A stretch of 39,002 nt of DNA from Nesterenkonia sphaerica (GCF_005771565.1 NZ_VAWA01000019.1:1-39002); one strand, 5' to 3'; positions 17,811 to 26,641 are shown, counted from the stretch's first letter. Made by a program: numbers and translations. The notes: generated by a model from the sequence alone, not told the origin.

Positions 17811-18626
17811 TCAGCTGCGGGGCAGTGGGGTCAGGAGGTCGTCGATGCGTTCCAGCAACCACGTCGGGCGTCGTTCCGGGGGCAAGGCCTCGACCATCTC
17901 AGGTGTCGCCTCGCCAGTGAGCACCAGGGCGGAATCCATGCCGGCATCCACAGCCATGGCAATATCGGTGGAGAGCCGGTCGCCAATCATCACGCAATCT
18001 GCAGCCGGTAGGTCAAGGATGTCCAGAGCCGTCTGCAGCATCACCGGTGCAGGCTTACCTACATTGACTTCGCACTTCACCCCGGAACAGGCCTCAATCG
18101 CGGCCACGATCGCGGCGGCGTCGGGCTCTCCCCGTCCACCAGGGAAGGGACAGTAAGCGTCGGGGTTGGTGGTGACCAGTCGGGCACGACGGTGCATCCA
18201 GAGCGCGTCGAAGGCGATCTGGAGCTTCTGGTAGTCAAAGCCCCGGTCATAGCTGGCCACGACAATGTCAATTTCCTCGGGATTATCGCTCAGGCGCAGG
18301 CCCGCCTCCCGGATGGCACGCTCCAGCGGCTCCTCGCCGATGACGAACACAGTGGCCGTGGGGACCTCCCTGCGCAGCCAGGCGACCATGGTGACCACGG
18401 TGTTGACAATGTGGCTGGTCGAGGTGGGAATCCCCAACTTCTCCAGCTTCTGGGCGTACATCTGCCGGTTCCGCGTGGGATTGTTGGTCAGGAAGAGCGT
18501 CTTGCGCCCCTGCTGGCGCAGGGTGGTGATGAGCTCGTGCGAACCCGGCAGCAGCTTGTCCCCTAAGTACACGGTGCCGTCGAGGTCGAACAGGTAGCCG
18601 GCGTAGGCCTTCACATCGGCGATCAT
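17811..18626 (-). CDS. HAD-IIA family phosphatase (NagD-like)
   Basis: A 271-residue HAD hydrolase of subclass IIA. Motif I is F-D-L-D-G-T-V-Y with D14 as nucleophile and D16 as acid/base. Motif II is F-L-T-N-N, followed by a C2 cap with V-V-A-S-Y-D-R-G-F-D-Y. The Lys is in V-G-K-P and motif IV is M-I-G-D-R-L-S-T-D-I. The closest named relatives are NagD and 4-nitrophenylphosphatase/phosphoglycolate phosphatase types. Cytoplasmic; the exact substrate is not readable from sequence. Confidence 0.92.
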   Translation of the reverse strand: MIADVKAYAGYLFDLDGTVYLGDKLLPGSHELITTLRQQGRKTLFLTNNPTRNRQMYAQKLEKLGIPTSTSHIVNTVVTMVAWLRREVPTATVFVIGEEPLERAIREAGLRLSDNPEEIDIVVASYDRGFDYQKLQIAFDALWMHRRARLVTTNPDAYCPFPGGRGEPDAAAIVAAIEACSGVKCEVNVGKPAPVMLQTALDILDLPAADCVMIGDRLSTDIAMAVDAGMDSALVLTGEATPEMVEALPPERRPTWLLERIDDLLTPLPRS

Positions 18627-18732
18627 CTCACACCAGACGGCGCTGGGTGCTCCGCCCAGAGTGGATCCCGCCGGTCACCGGCTGCCCGGCCTCGGCACCA
18701 CTCTGCAGGTCAACGATCTAGAACTTAAACAC

Positions 18733-18770
18733 GATGGTGTCGGGTCCCCTGAGGTGAACCCGACACCATC
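18733..18770 (-). terminator. Hairpin terminator after csbD-like gene
   Basis: Perfect 13-bp arms GATGGTGTCGGGT (18733-18745) and ACCCGACACCATC (18758-18770) with a 12-base loop. It lies 25 bp past the stop of the CsbD-like gene. The leftward flank GTGTTTAAGTTC is only weakly T-rich. The remaining ~100 bp before the HAD gene show nothing recognisable. Confidence 0.7.
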
Positions 18771-18795
18771 GGTCAGCGTGGAGCGCAGGCTCCAC

Positions 18796-19026
18796 TCACA
18801 GCTGGTTGTCTCGGTTGTCTTGGTCGTCGTCGCGGCCGAACAGCGCACCTTCAGCCTGACCCTTGGCGTCCTTGACGGACTCCGCGGTGTCCTTGCCTTT
18901 GCCCTTCAGCTTCTGCGCCTTGCCTTCGCCCTGCAGCTGCTGGTTGTCAGTGACTTTTCCGGTCGTTTCCTTCGTCGCGCCGCTGACCTTGTCTTTGGCT
19001 GCGTCAAATTTGTCGCCGAGACCCAT
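18796..19026 (-). CDS. CsbD-like stress-response protein
   Basis: A 76-residue, very hydrophilic, lysine/aspartate/glycine-rich protein. The ATG at 19026 has AAAGGAG upstream. M-G-L-G-D-K-F-D-A-A-K-D-K-V-S-G-A-T-K-E, then K-V-T-D-N and K-D-T-A-E-S-V-K-D, is the repeated helical pattern of the CsbD/YjbJ family. These are general-stress proteins (SigB-controlled in Bacillus) of unknown mechanism. It is divergent from ectA across ~210 bp, in keeping with an osmotic-stress setting. Confidence 0.9.
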   Translation of the reverse strand: MGLGDKFDAAKDKVSGATKETTGKVTDNQQLQGEGKAQKLKGKGKDTAESVKDAKGQAEGALFGRDDDQDNRDNQL

Positions 19027-19237
19027 GGGATCTCCTTTCGCTCGGGAACGGTACACACCTGACGCTACCGTCGTGATCACCACATGTCACCAGGTCAGAG
19101 CACACTCACAGCCAATCGTGAGTCGTTCTCCGGGTTCTACAAAGCTAGGCTGAGGCCACCCGCGGCAGTCTGGGAGTCCGCCGGGAAAACGGTACGGCCT
19201 CCTCCTCTCCCGGCGGAACTTGCTAATGTGGTCAGGG

Positions 19238-19762
19238 ATGAATGCCGACGACAGCTCTGCCCACGCAGATGAACTCATAATCCTCCGTGCCCCTACGGTG
19301 GCCGACGGTGCGGACCTCTGGCGGCTTGCCAAGGGGACCGGAGTGCTGGACACCAACACGCCGTACGCGTACCTCCTATGGGCACGGGACTTTGCTTCCT
19401 CCAGCGTGATCGCCGATGTGGAAGCAGAACCAGCAGGATTTATCTCCGGGTATCGCAAGCCGTCGGACCCGGAGACGCTGTTCATCTGGCAAGTGGCTGT
19501 GGACTCGGCATTCCGTGGCCGAGGTTTGGCGAAGAAGATGCTCTTCGAGTTGGTTCAGCGCACTGGCGCGACCCGCTTGGAGACGACCATCACCGCAGAC
19601 AATGATGCGTCTATCGCGTTGTTCACCGCCCTGGCGCGGGAACATGGCACGGAGATCGAGAGGCGATCCCTGTTCACCGAGGACCTCTTCCCCTCAGCGG
19701 AAGAGTCCGGCGAGGCTCATGCCGCAGAGGACCTCTACATCGTAGAGCCCCTGAACCGCTGA
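19238..19762 (+). CDS. ectA: L-2,4-diaminobutyrate N-gamma-acetyltransferase
   Basis: A 174-residue GNAT enzyme, second step of ectoine synthesis, which acetylates diaminobutyrate. The family opening I-L-R-A-P-T-V-A-D-G is followed by L-D-T-N-T-P-Y-A-Y-L-L. The acetyl-CoA-binding loop is V-D-S-A-F-R-G-R-G-L-A-K-K-M. T-T-I-T-A-D-N-D-A-S-I-A-L-F is diagnostic of EctA. The start is uncertain among 19226 and 19238. The ~210-bp upstream gap holds an ACTCAC/GTGAGT inverted repeat (19104-19123) that could be regulatory. ectB follows after 47 bp. Confidence 0.95.
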   Translation: MNADDSSAHADELIILRAPTVADGADLWRLAKGTGVLDTNTPYAYLLWARDFASSSVIADVEAEPAGFISGYRKPSDPETLFIWQVAVDSAFRGRGLAKKMLFELVQRTGATRLETTITADNDASIALFTALAREHGTEIERRSLFTEDLFPSAEESGEAHAAEDLYIVEPLNR

Positions 19763-19809
19763 CCTCACCCATCGTTCACCACTAGTAAGTAAGAGGACTG
19801 AGAGAGACT

Positions 19810-21096
19810 ATGGCTACTGACATTTTTGAGACCCGCGAATCCCAGGTGCGCAGCTACAGCAAGAACTGGCCCGCCGTGTTCGACAAGGCGGAGGGCTGCT
19901 ACCAGTTCACAGAGAGCGGATCCCGCTATCTGGACTTCTTCTCCGGGGCCGGGGCGCTCAATTACGGACACAACCACCCCGAGCTGCGGGACCTGGTGGT
20001 GGACTATGTGGCCAACTCCGGCGTCACTCACTCCATGGATATGAACACCCCGGCCAAGCGGCGGTTCCTCGAAACCTTTGAACGGGTCATTCTGGAGCCC
20101 AGAAACCTCGACTACAAGGTCATGTTCCCCGGTCCCACCGGCACGAACACCGTGGAGGCCGCACTGAAGCTGGCCCGCAAAGTGACCGGCCGGCAGCACA
20201 TCCTGTCCTTCACCAACGCCTTCCATGGGATGACCCTCGGCGCACTCTCCGTCACGGGCAACTCCATGAAGCGCAAGGGTGCAGGCATCCCGCTGACCAA
20301 CTCCTCGAAGATTCCCTACGACGACTACTTCGACGGCGACATTCCTGACTTCCTCTGGTTGGAGAAGGTGCTGGAAGACTCCGGCTCCGGAGTGGACAAG
20401 CCAGCAGCTGTCATCGTGGAGACCGTGCAGGGCGAGGGCGGACTCAACGCCGCTCGCATGGAGTGGCTGAGAGGATTGGCCAACCTGCTGCGCCGGCACA
20501 ACATCCTGCTTATCGTCGACGACGTCCAAGCCGGGTGCGGGCGGACCGGCACCTTCTTCAGCTTCGAAGAGGCCGGGATCGTGCCGGATATTGTCTGCGT
20601 CTCAAAGTCCATCTCCGGCTACGGCCTCGCCATGGCGCTGACTCTGTTCAAGCCGCAGCTGGATGTGTGGGAGCCCGGGGAGCACAATGGCACATTCCGC
20701 GGCAACAACCTGGCATTCGTCACCGCAGCGCGGGCCTTGGAGCTGTTCTGGTCGGATGACTCCTTCCAGAAGGAGCTTGCCGGGAAGATCGATGAACTGC
20801 ACGCCGGGATGGCTAAGATCGCCGAGCATGTCAAGGGTGCGGGCATCCGCGGCCGCGGGTTCCTCTCCGGCATCTATTTCCCCGACGCTGACACCGCTGG
20901 CAAGGTTGCCGCCGAGGCGTATAAGCGCAATATGCTGGTCGAGACATCCGGGCCCAAGGACGAAGTCATCAAGCTCATGCCTCCGCTGAACATCGGCTCT
21001 GAGGACCTCCAGAAGGGCCTGCAGATCCTGGAAGAGTCCGTGCTGGCCGCCACCGGTCAGCTCGGCGAACCCAGCCGACTGCGTCCGCCGCACTGA
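19810..21096 (+). CDS. ectB: Diaminobutyrate-2-oxoglutarate transaminase
   Basis: A 428-residue class III PLP aminotransferase that makes L-2,4-diaminobutyrate from aspartate semialdehyde with glutamate as donor, the first committed step to ectoine. Conserved blocks are [38 protein letters not shown] and the PLP-lysine segment [10 protein letters not shown]. Length matches EctB. It lies between ectA and ectC, in the usual order. Confidence 0.97.
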   Translation: MATDIFETRESQVRSYSKNWPAVFDKAEGCYQFTESGSRYLDFFSGAGALNYGHNHPELRDLVVDYVANSGVTHSMDMNTPAKRRFLETFERVILEPRNLDYKVMFPGPTGTNTVEAALKLARKVTGRQHILSFTNAFHGMTLGALSVTGNSMKRKGAGIPLTNSSKIPYDDYFDGDIPDFLWLEKVLEDSGSGVDKPAAVIVETVQGEGGLNAARMEWLRGLANLLRRHNILLIVDDVQAGCGRTGTFFSFEEAGIVPDIVCVSKSISGYGLAMALTLFKPQLDVWEPGEHNGTFRGNNLAFVTAARALELFWSDDSFQKELAGKIDELHAGMAKIAEHVKGAGIRGRGFLSGIYFPDADTAGKVAAEAYKRNMLVETSGPKDEVIKLMPPLNIGSEDLQKGLQILEESVLAATGQLGEPSRLRPPH

Positions 21097-21134
21097 GGAC
21101 CCCCACACGCTTTCACGAACTGAACGGAGAATCC

Positions 21135-21527
21135 ATGTACACACTGCACATCGATGACCTCAACGGCACCGATCGTGACATCCAGACCCCCAATTGGCGC
21201 TCACGCAGGATGGTGCTGGGGAAGGAGAAGGTCGGCTTCTCCCTCCACGAGACCACTCTCCACCCGGGTACCGACAACGAATTCTGGTACGCCAACCACG
21301 TGGAGGCTGTCTACTGCGTGGGGGGCAAGGGCAAGCTGACCAACCTCGAAACCGGTGAGGAGCACCAGGTCACGGACGGGTTCCTGTACCTCCTGGACGG
21401 CCACGAGAAGCACCGGTTGCAGGTGGAGGAAGAGCTGCGCATGGTCTGCGTCTTCAACCCCCCGGTCACCGGGCGTGAAGTCCACGACGAGAACGGCGTC
21501 TACCCCTTGGTGGTCGAAGAGGACTGA
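21135..21527 (+). CDS. ectC: L-ectoine synthase
   Basis: A 130-residue cupin that closes N-gamma-acetyl-diaminobutyrate to ectoine. Diagnostic segments are R-M-V-L-G-K-E-K-V-G-F-S-L-H-E-T-T, E-F-W-Y-A-N-H-V-E-A-V-Y-C-V and the C-terminal cupin motif with L-L-D-G-H-E-K-H. CGGAGA precedes the ATG. A hairpin terminator follows, so the operon ends here. No ectoine hydroxylase gene (ectD) and no specialised aspartokinase gene accompany it. Confidence 0.97.
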   Translation: MYTLHIDDLNGTDRDIQTPNWRSRRMVLGKEKVGFSLHETTLHPGTDNEFWYANHVEAVYCVGGKGKLTNLETGEEHQVTDGFLYLLDGHEKHRLQVEEELRMVCVFNPPVTGREVHDENGVYPLVVEED

Positions 21528-21564
21528 CACCACCGGCAGCCACAGTGCTGTCTTCTGGATCAAG

Positions 21565-21598
21565 GTTGAGGCTCGGCTGGAAACAGTCGAGCCTCAAC
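21565..21598 (+). terminator. Hairpin terminator of the ectABC operon
   Basis: Perfect 11-bp arms GTTGAGGCTCG (21565-21575) and CGAGCCTCAAC (21588-21598) enclose a 12-base loop. It begins 38 bp past ectC and ends 25 bp before ktrB. The T-tract is poor. Confidence 0.65.
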
Positions 21599-21623
21599 GC
21601 GTTCATAGGCGTACGATGGCCCC

Positions 21624-23018
21624 GTGCCACAAGGGGACGCCGAACCGCGCCATGCGCGCTCACTCTGGAAGAGGACCACCGGGATACTGAGCAGGAGCTC
21701 GCAGTCCTCTCCGCCGCGCGCCGCGCTGCTGATCTTCGCGATCGTCATCGGGTTCTTCACCGCCCTGCTGATGCTGCCGTGGGCCACTCCCGGACGGAGC
21801 TCTGCTGCCCTGCACGATGCCCTTTTCGTCGCGACCTCCGCCGTCACGATCACGGGCCTGACCCCGGTCAACACCGCCGATGATTGGACCCTGGGTGGTC
21901 AAATTGTCATTCTGATCGGCATCCAGGTCGGCGGTCTCGGCATCGTCACTACTGCGGCGCTGTTGGCGGTATCCGTGACGCGCCGTTTAGGTCTACGCAC
22001 CCGGCTGGTCGCCCAGGAGGGCATGTCCACCGGCCGGTTGGGCGAGGTGGGTCACCTGCTGAAAACTGTCATTGTCTGTTCTGCAGTGGTCCAAGGCGCT
22101 CTGGCCGCTGTGCTGATCCCTCGGCTGATCTCCCTCGAGGGCGACGTCGTCCGTGGCGCCTGGTACGGCCTGTTCTACGCCATCAGCGCGTTCAACAACG
22201 CTGGGTTCGTCATCCACTCCGACGGGCTGGGCGGGGTGGACAATGACCCCCTGGTGGTGTGGGTGATCATGCTCGGGGTCTTCGTGGGCAGCCTGGGCTT
22301 CCCGGTGCTGTACGTGCTGTGGAAGTACCGGTGGCACTTCCAGCGGTGGAGCTTGCACACCAAGCTCACCATGGAGGTGACCACGATCCTGCTGTTCGTC
22401 GGCGCTGCGATCTACGCGTTCCTGGAGTGGAACAACACCGCCACCATCGGTGACATGACCTGGTTGGAGAAGATCCAGGGCTCGCTGTTCGCCTCTGTGA
22501 ACATGCGCTCCGGGGGCTTCTCGGTGGTGGAGTCGAATCTGGAGCACTCGGAGACCATGTTGGTCTCCGACGCCCTGATGTTCGCCGGCGGAGGGTCCGC
22601 CTCCACCGCAGGCGGCATCAAGGTCACCACCCTCGCGGTGATCTTTCTGGCTTTCCTGGCTGAGGCCCGCGGTCATGAGGAATCCTCCGCCCACGGCCGC
22701 ACCATTCCAGCACAGGTGGTCCGGGTCGCGGTCTCCGTGGTGGCGATGGGAGCCACCGCCGTGCTGCTGTCCACCCTGGCACTGATGACGTTCAGCGGTG
22801 AGGACATGGGCCGGCCGCTCTATGAGTCGATCTCTGCCTTCGCCACGGTGGGGCTCACCTCCGGCATGACCGAAGAGCTCCCTCCAGAAGGGCTTTATGT
22901 CCTGGTCGCGCTGATGTTCACCGGCCGCGTGGGAATCATCACCTTCGCCGCGGCCCTGACCGTCCGCCAGAAACGAGTTCGTTACCGCTATCCGGAAGGA
23001 AGGCCGATCATTGGCTAG
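21624..23018 (+). CDS. ktrB: Ktr/Trk potassium transporter membrane subunit
   Basis: A 464-residue membrane protein of the TrkH/KtrB superfamily. It has four M1-P-M2 repeats, each with a filter glycine: V-T-I-T-G-L-T-P, F-N-N-A-G-F, M-R-S-G-G-F and F-A-T-V-G-L-T-S-G. Size and Gram-positive setting favour KtrB over the longer TrkH. The start is GTG at 21624, with no strong ribosome-binding site. It mediates K+ uptake, the first response to osmotic upshift, and lies directly after ectABC. Confidence 0.94.
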   Translation: MPQGDAEPRHARSLWKRTTGILSRSSQSSPPRAALLIFAIVIGFFTALLMLPWATPGRSSAALHDALFVATSAVTITGLTPVNTADDWTLGGQIVILIGIQVGGLGIVTTAALLAVSVTRRLGLRTRLVAQEGMSTGRLGEVGHLLKTVIVCSAVVQGALAAVLIPRLISLEGDVVRGAWYGLFYAISAFNNAGFVIHSDGLGGVDNDPLVVWVIMLGVFVGSLGFPVLYVLWKYRWHFQRWSLHTKLTMEVTTILLFVGAAIYAFLEWNNTATIGDMTWLEKIQGSLFASVNMRSGGFSVVESNLEHSETMLVSDALMFAGGGSASTAGGIKVTTLAVIFLAFLAEARGHEESSAHGRTIPAQVVRVAVSVVAMGATAVLLSTLALMTFSGEDMGRPLYESISAFATVGLTSGMTEELPPEGLYVLVALMFTGRVGIITFAAALTVRQKRVRYRYPEGRPIIG

Positions 23019-23679
23019 GAATCAACAAGTCAACAAGCCGGTGCTGCTCATCGGCATGGGACGTTTCGGGATTGCGCTGGCCCAGCAGCTGGTGGACCAG
23101 GAAAAGGAAGTCCTGGCCGTGGACCGGCACCGCAGCCTGGTTCAGAAGTACGCCGACGCCCTGACCCACACCGTGGAAGCCGACGCCACCGACATCGAAG
23201 CGCTGCGCCAACTCGGGGCAGCCGAGTTCGACTCCGCAGTGGTGGGCGTGGGCACCTCGATCGAGTCAAGTGTGCTCATCGCCGCCAACCTGGTGGACCT
23301 CGGGGTGAACCAAGTCTGGGCCAAAGCCATCAACCCCACACACGGGAAAATCTTGACCAGGATCGGCTGCCACCACGTCATTTACCCTGAGCATGACGCC
23401 GGCGTCCGGGCCGCCCACCTGGTCAGCGGGCAGATGATGGACTTCATCAAGTTCGACGACGACTTCGCCATTGTGAAGATGCGCCCGCCGAAGGCACTGC
23501 AGGGCAAGACGATTGATGAGTCCCAGCCGCGCAAGCGCCACCAGGTCAATGTGGTGGGCGTGAAATCCCCGGGCAAGGACTTCGTCTACGCCCAGCCGGA
23601 CACGATGGTCTCCCCCGGCGACACCATCGTGGTCAGCGGAGACGTCTCGCGGCTCGAATACTTCGCCGACCACGCGTAG
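23011..23679 (+). CDS. ktrA: Ktr potassium uptake regulatory subunit (RCK)
   Basis: A 222-residue cytoplasmic RCK protein that gates KtrB. The RCK_N nucleotide-binding motif G-M-G-R-F-G is at 15-20, followed by V-D-R-H and E-A-D-A-T-D. A C-terminal RCK_C domain starts at ~140. One RCK unit, as in KtrA, not the tandem TrkA. The TTG start overlaps the ktrB stop by eight bases and has GGAAGGAAGG upstream, so translation is coupled. Confidence 0.94.
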   Translation: MARNQQVNKPVLLIGMGRFGIALAQQLVDQEKEVLAVDRHRSLVQKYADALTHTVEADATDIEALRQLGAAEFDSAVVGVGTSIESSVLIAANLVDLGVNQVWAKAINPTHGKILTRIGCHHVIYPEHDAGVRAAHLVSGQMMDFIKFDDDFAIVKMRPPKALQGKTIDESQPRKRHQVNVVGVKSPGKDFVYAQPDTMVSPGDTIVVSGDVSRLEYFADHA

Positions 23680-23690
23680 GCTTCTGAGTT

Positions 23691-24887
23691 GTGACCCGCC
23701 CCACCCCAGCGCCCCCCACCACCGTGGTCTGGGACCCCCAGCTGCTGAGTCACCGCTTCACGGCCTCCCACCCCATGGATCCGGTGCGCCTGGAGCTGAC
23801 CGAACGGCTCAGCCGCGATCTGGGCATTTTCGACGCCGCCCACCTCGCCGTTGCTGGCCCGGACATCGCCGACGACGACGCCCTCGCCACCGTCCACGAC
23901 CGTGACTACATCTCCGCTGTCCGCGCCTGCTCCACCTCTGGTGAGCCGGCGTCGGCACACGGACTCGGCACTGAGGATGTGCCGGTCTTCGCTGATATGC
24001 ACACCAGTGCGGCGCGCATCGCCGGTGGCACGCTGCACTTGGCTGAGGAGTTACTCTCTGGCCGCACCCTCCACGGGGTGAACTTCGCCGGCGGGATGCA
24101 CCACGCCTCCCGTGCCCACGCCAGCGGCTTCTGCATCTACAACGACGCCGCACTAGCTATCCAGCACCTGCTCGACAACGGCACCAGACGGGTCGTCTAC
24201 ATTGATGTGGACGCCCACCACGGGGACGGCACCCAAAGCATCTTTTACACCGACCCCCGGGTGATGACCATCTCGCTCCATCAGAGCGGCGTCAGCCTCT
24301 ACCCCGGCACCGGCTTTCCCAACGAGTCCGGCACTGGTGAGGCCCTCGGCACCTCGGTCAATATCGCCCTGCCTGCCGGCACCGGCGATGCCGGGTTCCT
24401 CCGCGCGTTCCACGCCGTGGTGCCAGCCCTGGTCAGAGCCTTCGACCCAGAGGTGCTGGTCACCCAGCACGGCTGTGACTCCCACGCCGATGACCCGCTG
24501 ACCGATCTCAATATGAGCGTCGACGGTCAGCGCCAGCTTGCCCTGGATATCAGCCAACTGGCCGAAGAGGTCACCGAAGACCGGTGGATCGCCACCGGTG
24601 GCGGGGGCTACAGCATCTACCAGGTGGTGCCGCGGGCCTGGGCGCACCTGACCGCAGTGGCCGCCGGCGCCCCCGTACCGCTGAGCACACCGACCCCCAT
24701 CAGCTGGCGGGAATACGTCCAGTCCACATTCGGGGTCTCCGCCCCCCAGAGGATGCACGACGACGTCCAATTGTGGTGGAGGACCTGGGAGCTGGGCTAC
24801 GACCCGGAAGACTCTGTGGATCGCGCGATCATTCAAACCCGCCGGGAAATCTTCCCCCTGCACGGGCTCGACCCCTGGTTCGACTGA
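23691..24887 (+). CDS. AcuC / class II histone-deacetylase-like amidohydrolase
   Basis: A 398-residue zinc amidohydrolase of the arginase/deacetylase fold. Catalytic G-G-M-H-H-A has H137 and H138. The zinc segment Y-I-D-V-D-A-H-H-G-D-G has D174 and H176. Q-H-G-C-D-S-H-A-D-D-P-L has the third ligand, in the AcuC pattern, and G-G-G-G-Y supplies the Tyr. In Bacillus AcuC deacetylates acetyl-CoA synthetase. No acuA/acsA genes are near; instead it lies 11 bp after ktrA, downstream of ectABC. A role on acetylated small amines or proteins in osmotic stress is possible but unproven. Confidence 0.9.
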   Translation: MTRPTPAPPTTVVWDPQLLSHRFTASHPMDPVRLELTERLSRDLGIFDAAHLAVAGPDIADDDALATVHDRDYISAVRACSTSGEPASAHGLGTEDVPVFADMHTSAARIAGGTLHLAEELLSGRTLHGVNFAGGMHHASRAHASGFCIYNDAALAIQHLLDNGTRRVVYIDVDAHHGDGTQSIFYTDPRVMTISLHQSGVSLYPGTGFPNESGTGEALGTSVNIALPAGTGDAGFLRAFHAVVPALVRAFDPEVLVTQHGCDSHADDPLTDLNMSVDGQRQLALDISQLAEEVTEDRWIATGGGGYSIYQVVPRAWAHLTAVAAGAPVPLSTPTPISWREYVQSTFGVSAPQRMHDDVQLWWRTWELGYDPEDSVDRAIIQTRREIFPLHGLDPWFD

Positions 24888-24936
24888 CCCCGCCTCCTCC
24901 CTCCTTTCTCCTGCGTCCCTCCTGCCTCCTTCGTAG

Positions 24937-24999
24937 AGCGTCTCGGGATGTTGGAAACTCGCCCTACTTTCGAGGGAGTTTCCAACATCCCGAGACGCT
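24937..24999. repeat. Perfect 24-bp inverted repeat with 15-base loop
   Basis: Arms 24937-24960 and 24976-24999 are exact reverse complements (left arm begins AGCGTCTCGGGATG). The element sits 49 bp after the deacetylase and 121 bp before the asparagine-synthetase-like gene. Neither side has a T-tract. A strong terminator hairpin, a REP-like or MITE-like element are possible. The rest of the 233-bp gap shows no gene. Confidence 0.85.
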
Positions 25000-25120
25000 G
25001 TGCTGCCAGACAGGAGGACCATCTACCGTGCCGGGGCTGCAGGGAGCAAGGGACTGCGGCTAGGCTGAGTGGACACAGCCCAAACGGCCCCGCAGCGGGC
25101 CACCACAGGTAGGGAAGCAC

Positions 25121-26641
25121 ATGTCAGCGATTGTCGCCGCACACGGACCCACTGATGAGGGCCTCGGCCCGCGGATGTTGGGGAGAATGGCACACCGGGG
25201 CCCGGACGGCTCCCAGTCCCGCCAGGTGGGTGACTCCTGGCTCGGCTCCCAATACCTCTCCATCACCGACCCCGAGGGGGGCGCCCAACCGCTCGGCGAC
25301 GTCCAACAGTCGGTGTGGCTGGTGGGTGACGGACGGATCTACAACTACCGCCGGGTCCGCCAGGAGCTGGGTGAGGATCGGTTCCGCACCCGCTCGGACC
25401 TCGAGGCCGCCCTGCAGCTCTACCTGGAACGGGGCCTGCCGGCCTTCAGCCAGCTGTGGGGCAACTTTGCTCTGGTACTTGCCGCCGAGGACGGCCGATT
25501 CGTCGCGACCCGGGACGCTTTGGGCATCGCCCCGCTGTACTGGGCAAAGCGCGGCGAGACTGTCCTCTTCGCCTCGGAGCTCAAAGCCTTCGACGACGAG
25601 TGGCGGCCCGCGGTGGAGCCCTTCCCTCCCGGTCACGTGTGGACTCCCGAGGGCGGCTTGATCACCGGTCCTACGTTCCCCGGCACTACACCGGTGCTGC
25701 TCAACAGTCGCGCCCCGTATGAAGAACCCCCGGCGTGGGTCTTCGATGCCCTGCGGGACACCGTGATCCGTGCGGTGGAGCGCAGCCTCGATGCAGCGGT
25801 GCCGGTCGGCGTGCTTCTGTCCGGAGGTGTGGACTCGAGCATCGTCACCGCCGTGGCGGCGAAGCTTGCAGCTGACCGCGGAATGACGATCCCGACCTTC
25901 GCAGTGGGAATGCAGGACAGCGGAGACCTGCAAGCTGCCCGAATGGTGGCCGAGCACGCAGGCACAGACCACCATGAGCTGACCTATACGGCCGACGACG
26001 CCATCGCCCTGGTCCCGCAGATTGTGGCTGAGCTGGAATCCTTCGACCCCACCCTGGTGCACAGTGCAGTGCCGCACCATATGGTCAGCGAACTGGCAGC
26101 CCGTCATGTCAAAGTTGTCTTGGCTGGTGAAGGTGCCGACGAACTCTTTGCCGGCTACGCCCACTACGCGGAGCACAAGACCGGGGCCGCGCTGCATGAA
26201 GACCTGCTGTCCACCATTGAGGGTATGCACATCGGTGGCCTACAGCGGGTGGACCGGGTGGCGGGCGCCCACGGGCTCGAGCCCCGGGTGCCGTTCCTGG
26301 ACTTGGATGTGGTGGAGCTGGCATTGGCCCTGCCCCCGGAGTGGAAGCTGACCGGGCCTGATCGGCCAGCCAAGTGGATGCTGCGCCGGGCGTTCGACGG
26401 CTGGCTGCCCGATGAGGTGCTCTGGCGCCGCAAGGAACAGTTCGGTCAGGGCACGGGCATGAACGAGGTGCTGCGTGAGCACTTTGAGCACGCGGCCACC
26501 GAGCAGGACCTGCGTGAAGAGGCCGACGTGGTGGACCCACCGCTGCGGACCCGGGAAGAGCTGGCCTACTACCGGATGTTCACTGACACTTTGCCCGGCA
26601 TCAACGTGGGCCGCACCATCGGCCGCTTTGTGGAGGCCTGA
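25121..26641 (+). CDS. Asparagine-synthetase-like protein with degenerate glutaminase site
   Basis: A 506-residue AsnB-family protein. The N-terminal Ntn domain (~1-200) keeps H-R-G-P-D-G and I-Y-N-Y. However, the nucleophile at residue 2 is Ser, the Arg of R-L-S-I-V-D is Tyr (45), and the N-G-E motif is D-G-R (70-72). Only the Asp of S-D-L-E (93) is kept. The whole protein has no cysteine. The C-terminal synthetase domain is intact: S-G-G-V-D-S-S (234-240) and G-E-G-A-D-E-L-F-A-G-Y (336-346). AGGGA precedes the ATG, and no alternative start restores Met-Cys. It should adenylate a carboxylate but take ammonia or another amine, as in beta-lactam-synthetase-type members. Product unknown. Confidence 0.88.
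   Translation: MSAIVAAHGPTDEGLGPRMLGRMAHRGPDGSQSRQVGDSWLGSQYLSITDPEGGAQPLGDVQQSVWLVGDGRIYNYRRVRQELGEDRFRTRSDLEAALQLYLERGLPAFSQLWGNFALVLAAEDGRFVATRDALGIAPLYWAKRGETVLFASELKAFDDEWRPAVEPFPPGHVWTPEGGLITGPTFPGTTPVLLNSRAPYEEPPAWVFDALRDTVIRAVERSLDAAVPVGVLLSGGVDSSIVTAVAAKLAADRGMTIPTFAVGMQDSGDLQAARMVAEHAGTDHHELTYTADDAIALVPQIVAELESFDPTLVHSAVPHHMVSELAARHVKVVLAGEGADELFAGYAHYAEHKTGAALHEDLLSTIEGMHIGGLQRVDRVAGAHGLEPRVPFLDLDVVELALALPPEWKLTGPDRPAKWMLRRAFDGWLPDEVLWRRKEQFGQGTGMNEVLREHFEHAATEQDLREEADVVDPPLRTREELAYYRMFTDTLPGINVGRTIGRFVEA

Noticed and set aside
21528-21623. Missing ectD hidden between ectC and ktrB
   Set aside because: The gap is 96 bp and holds only a terminator hairpin.
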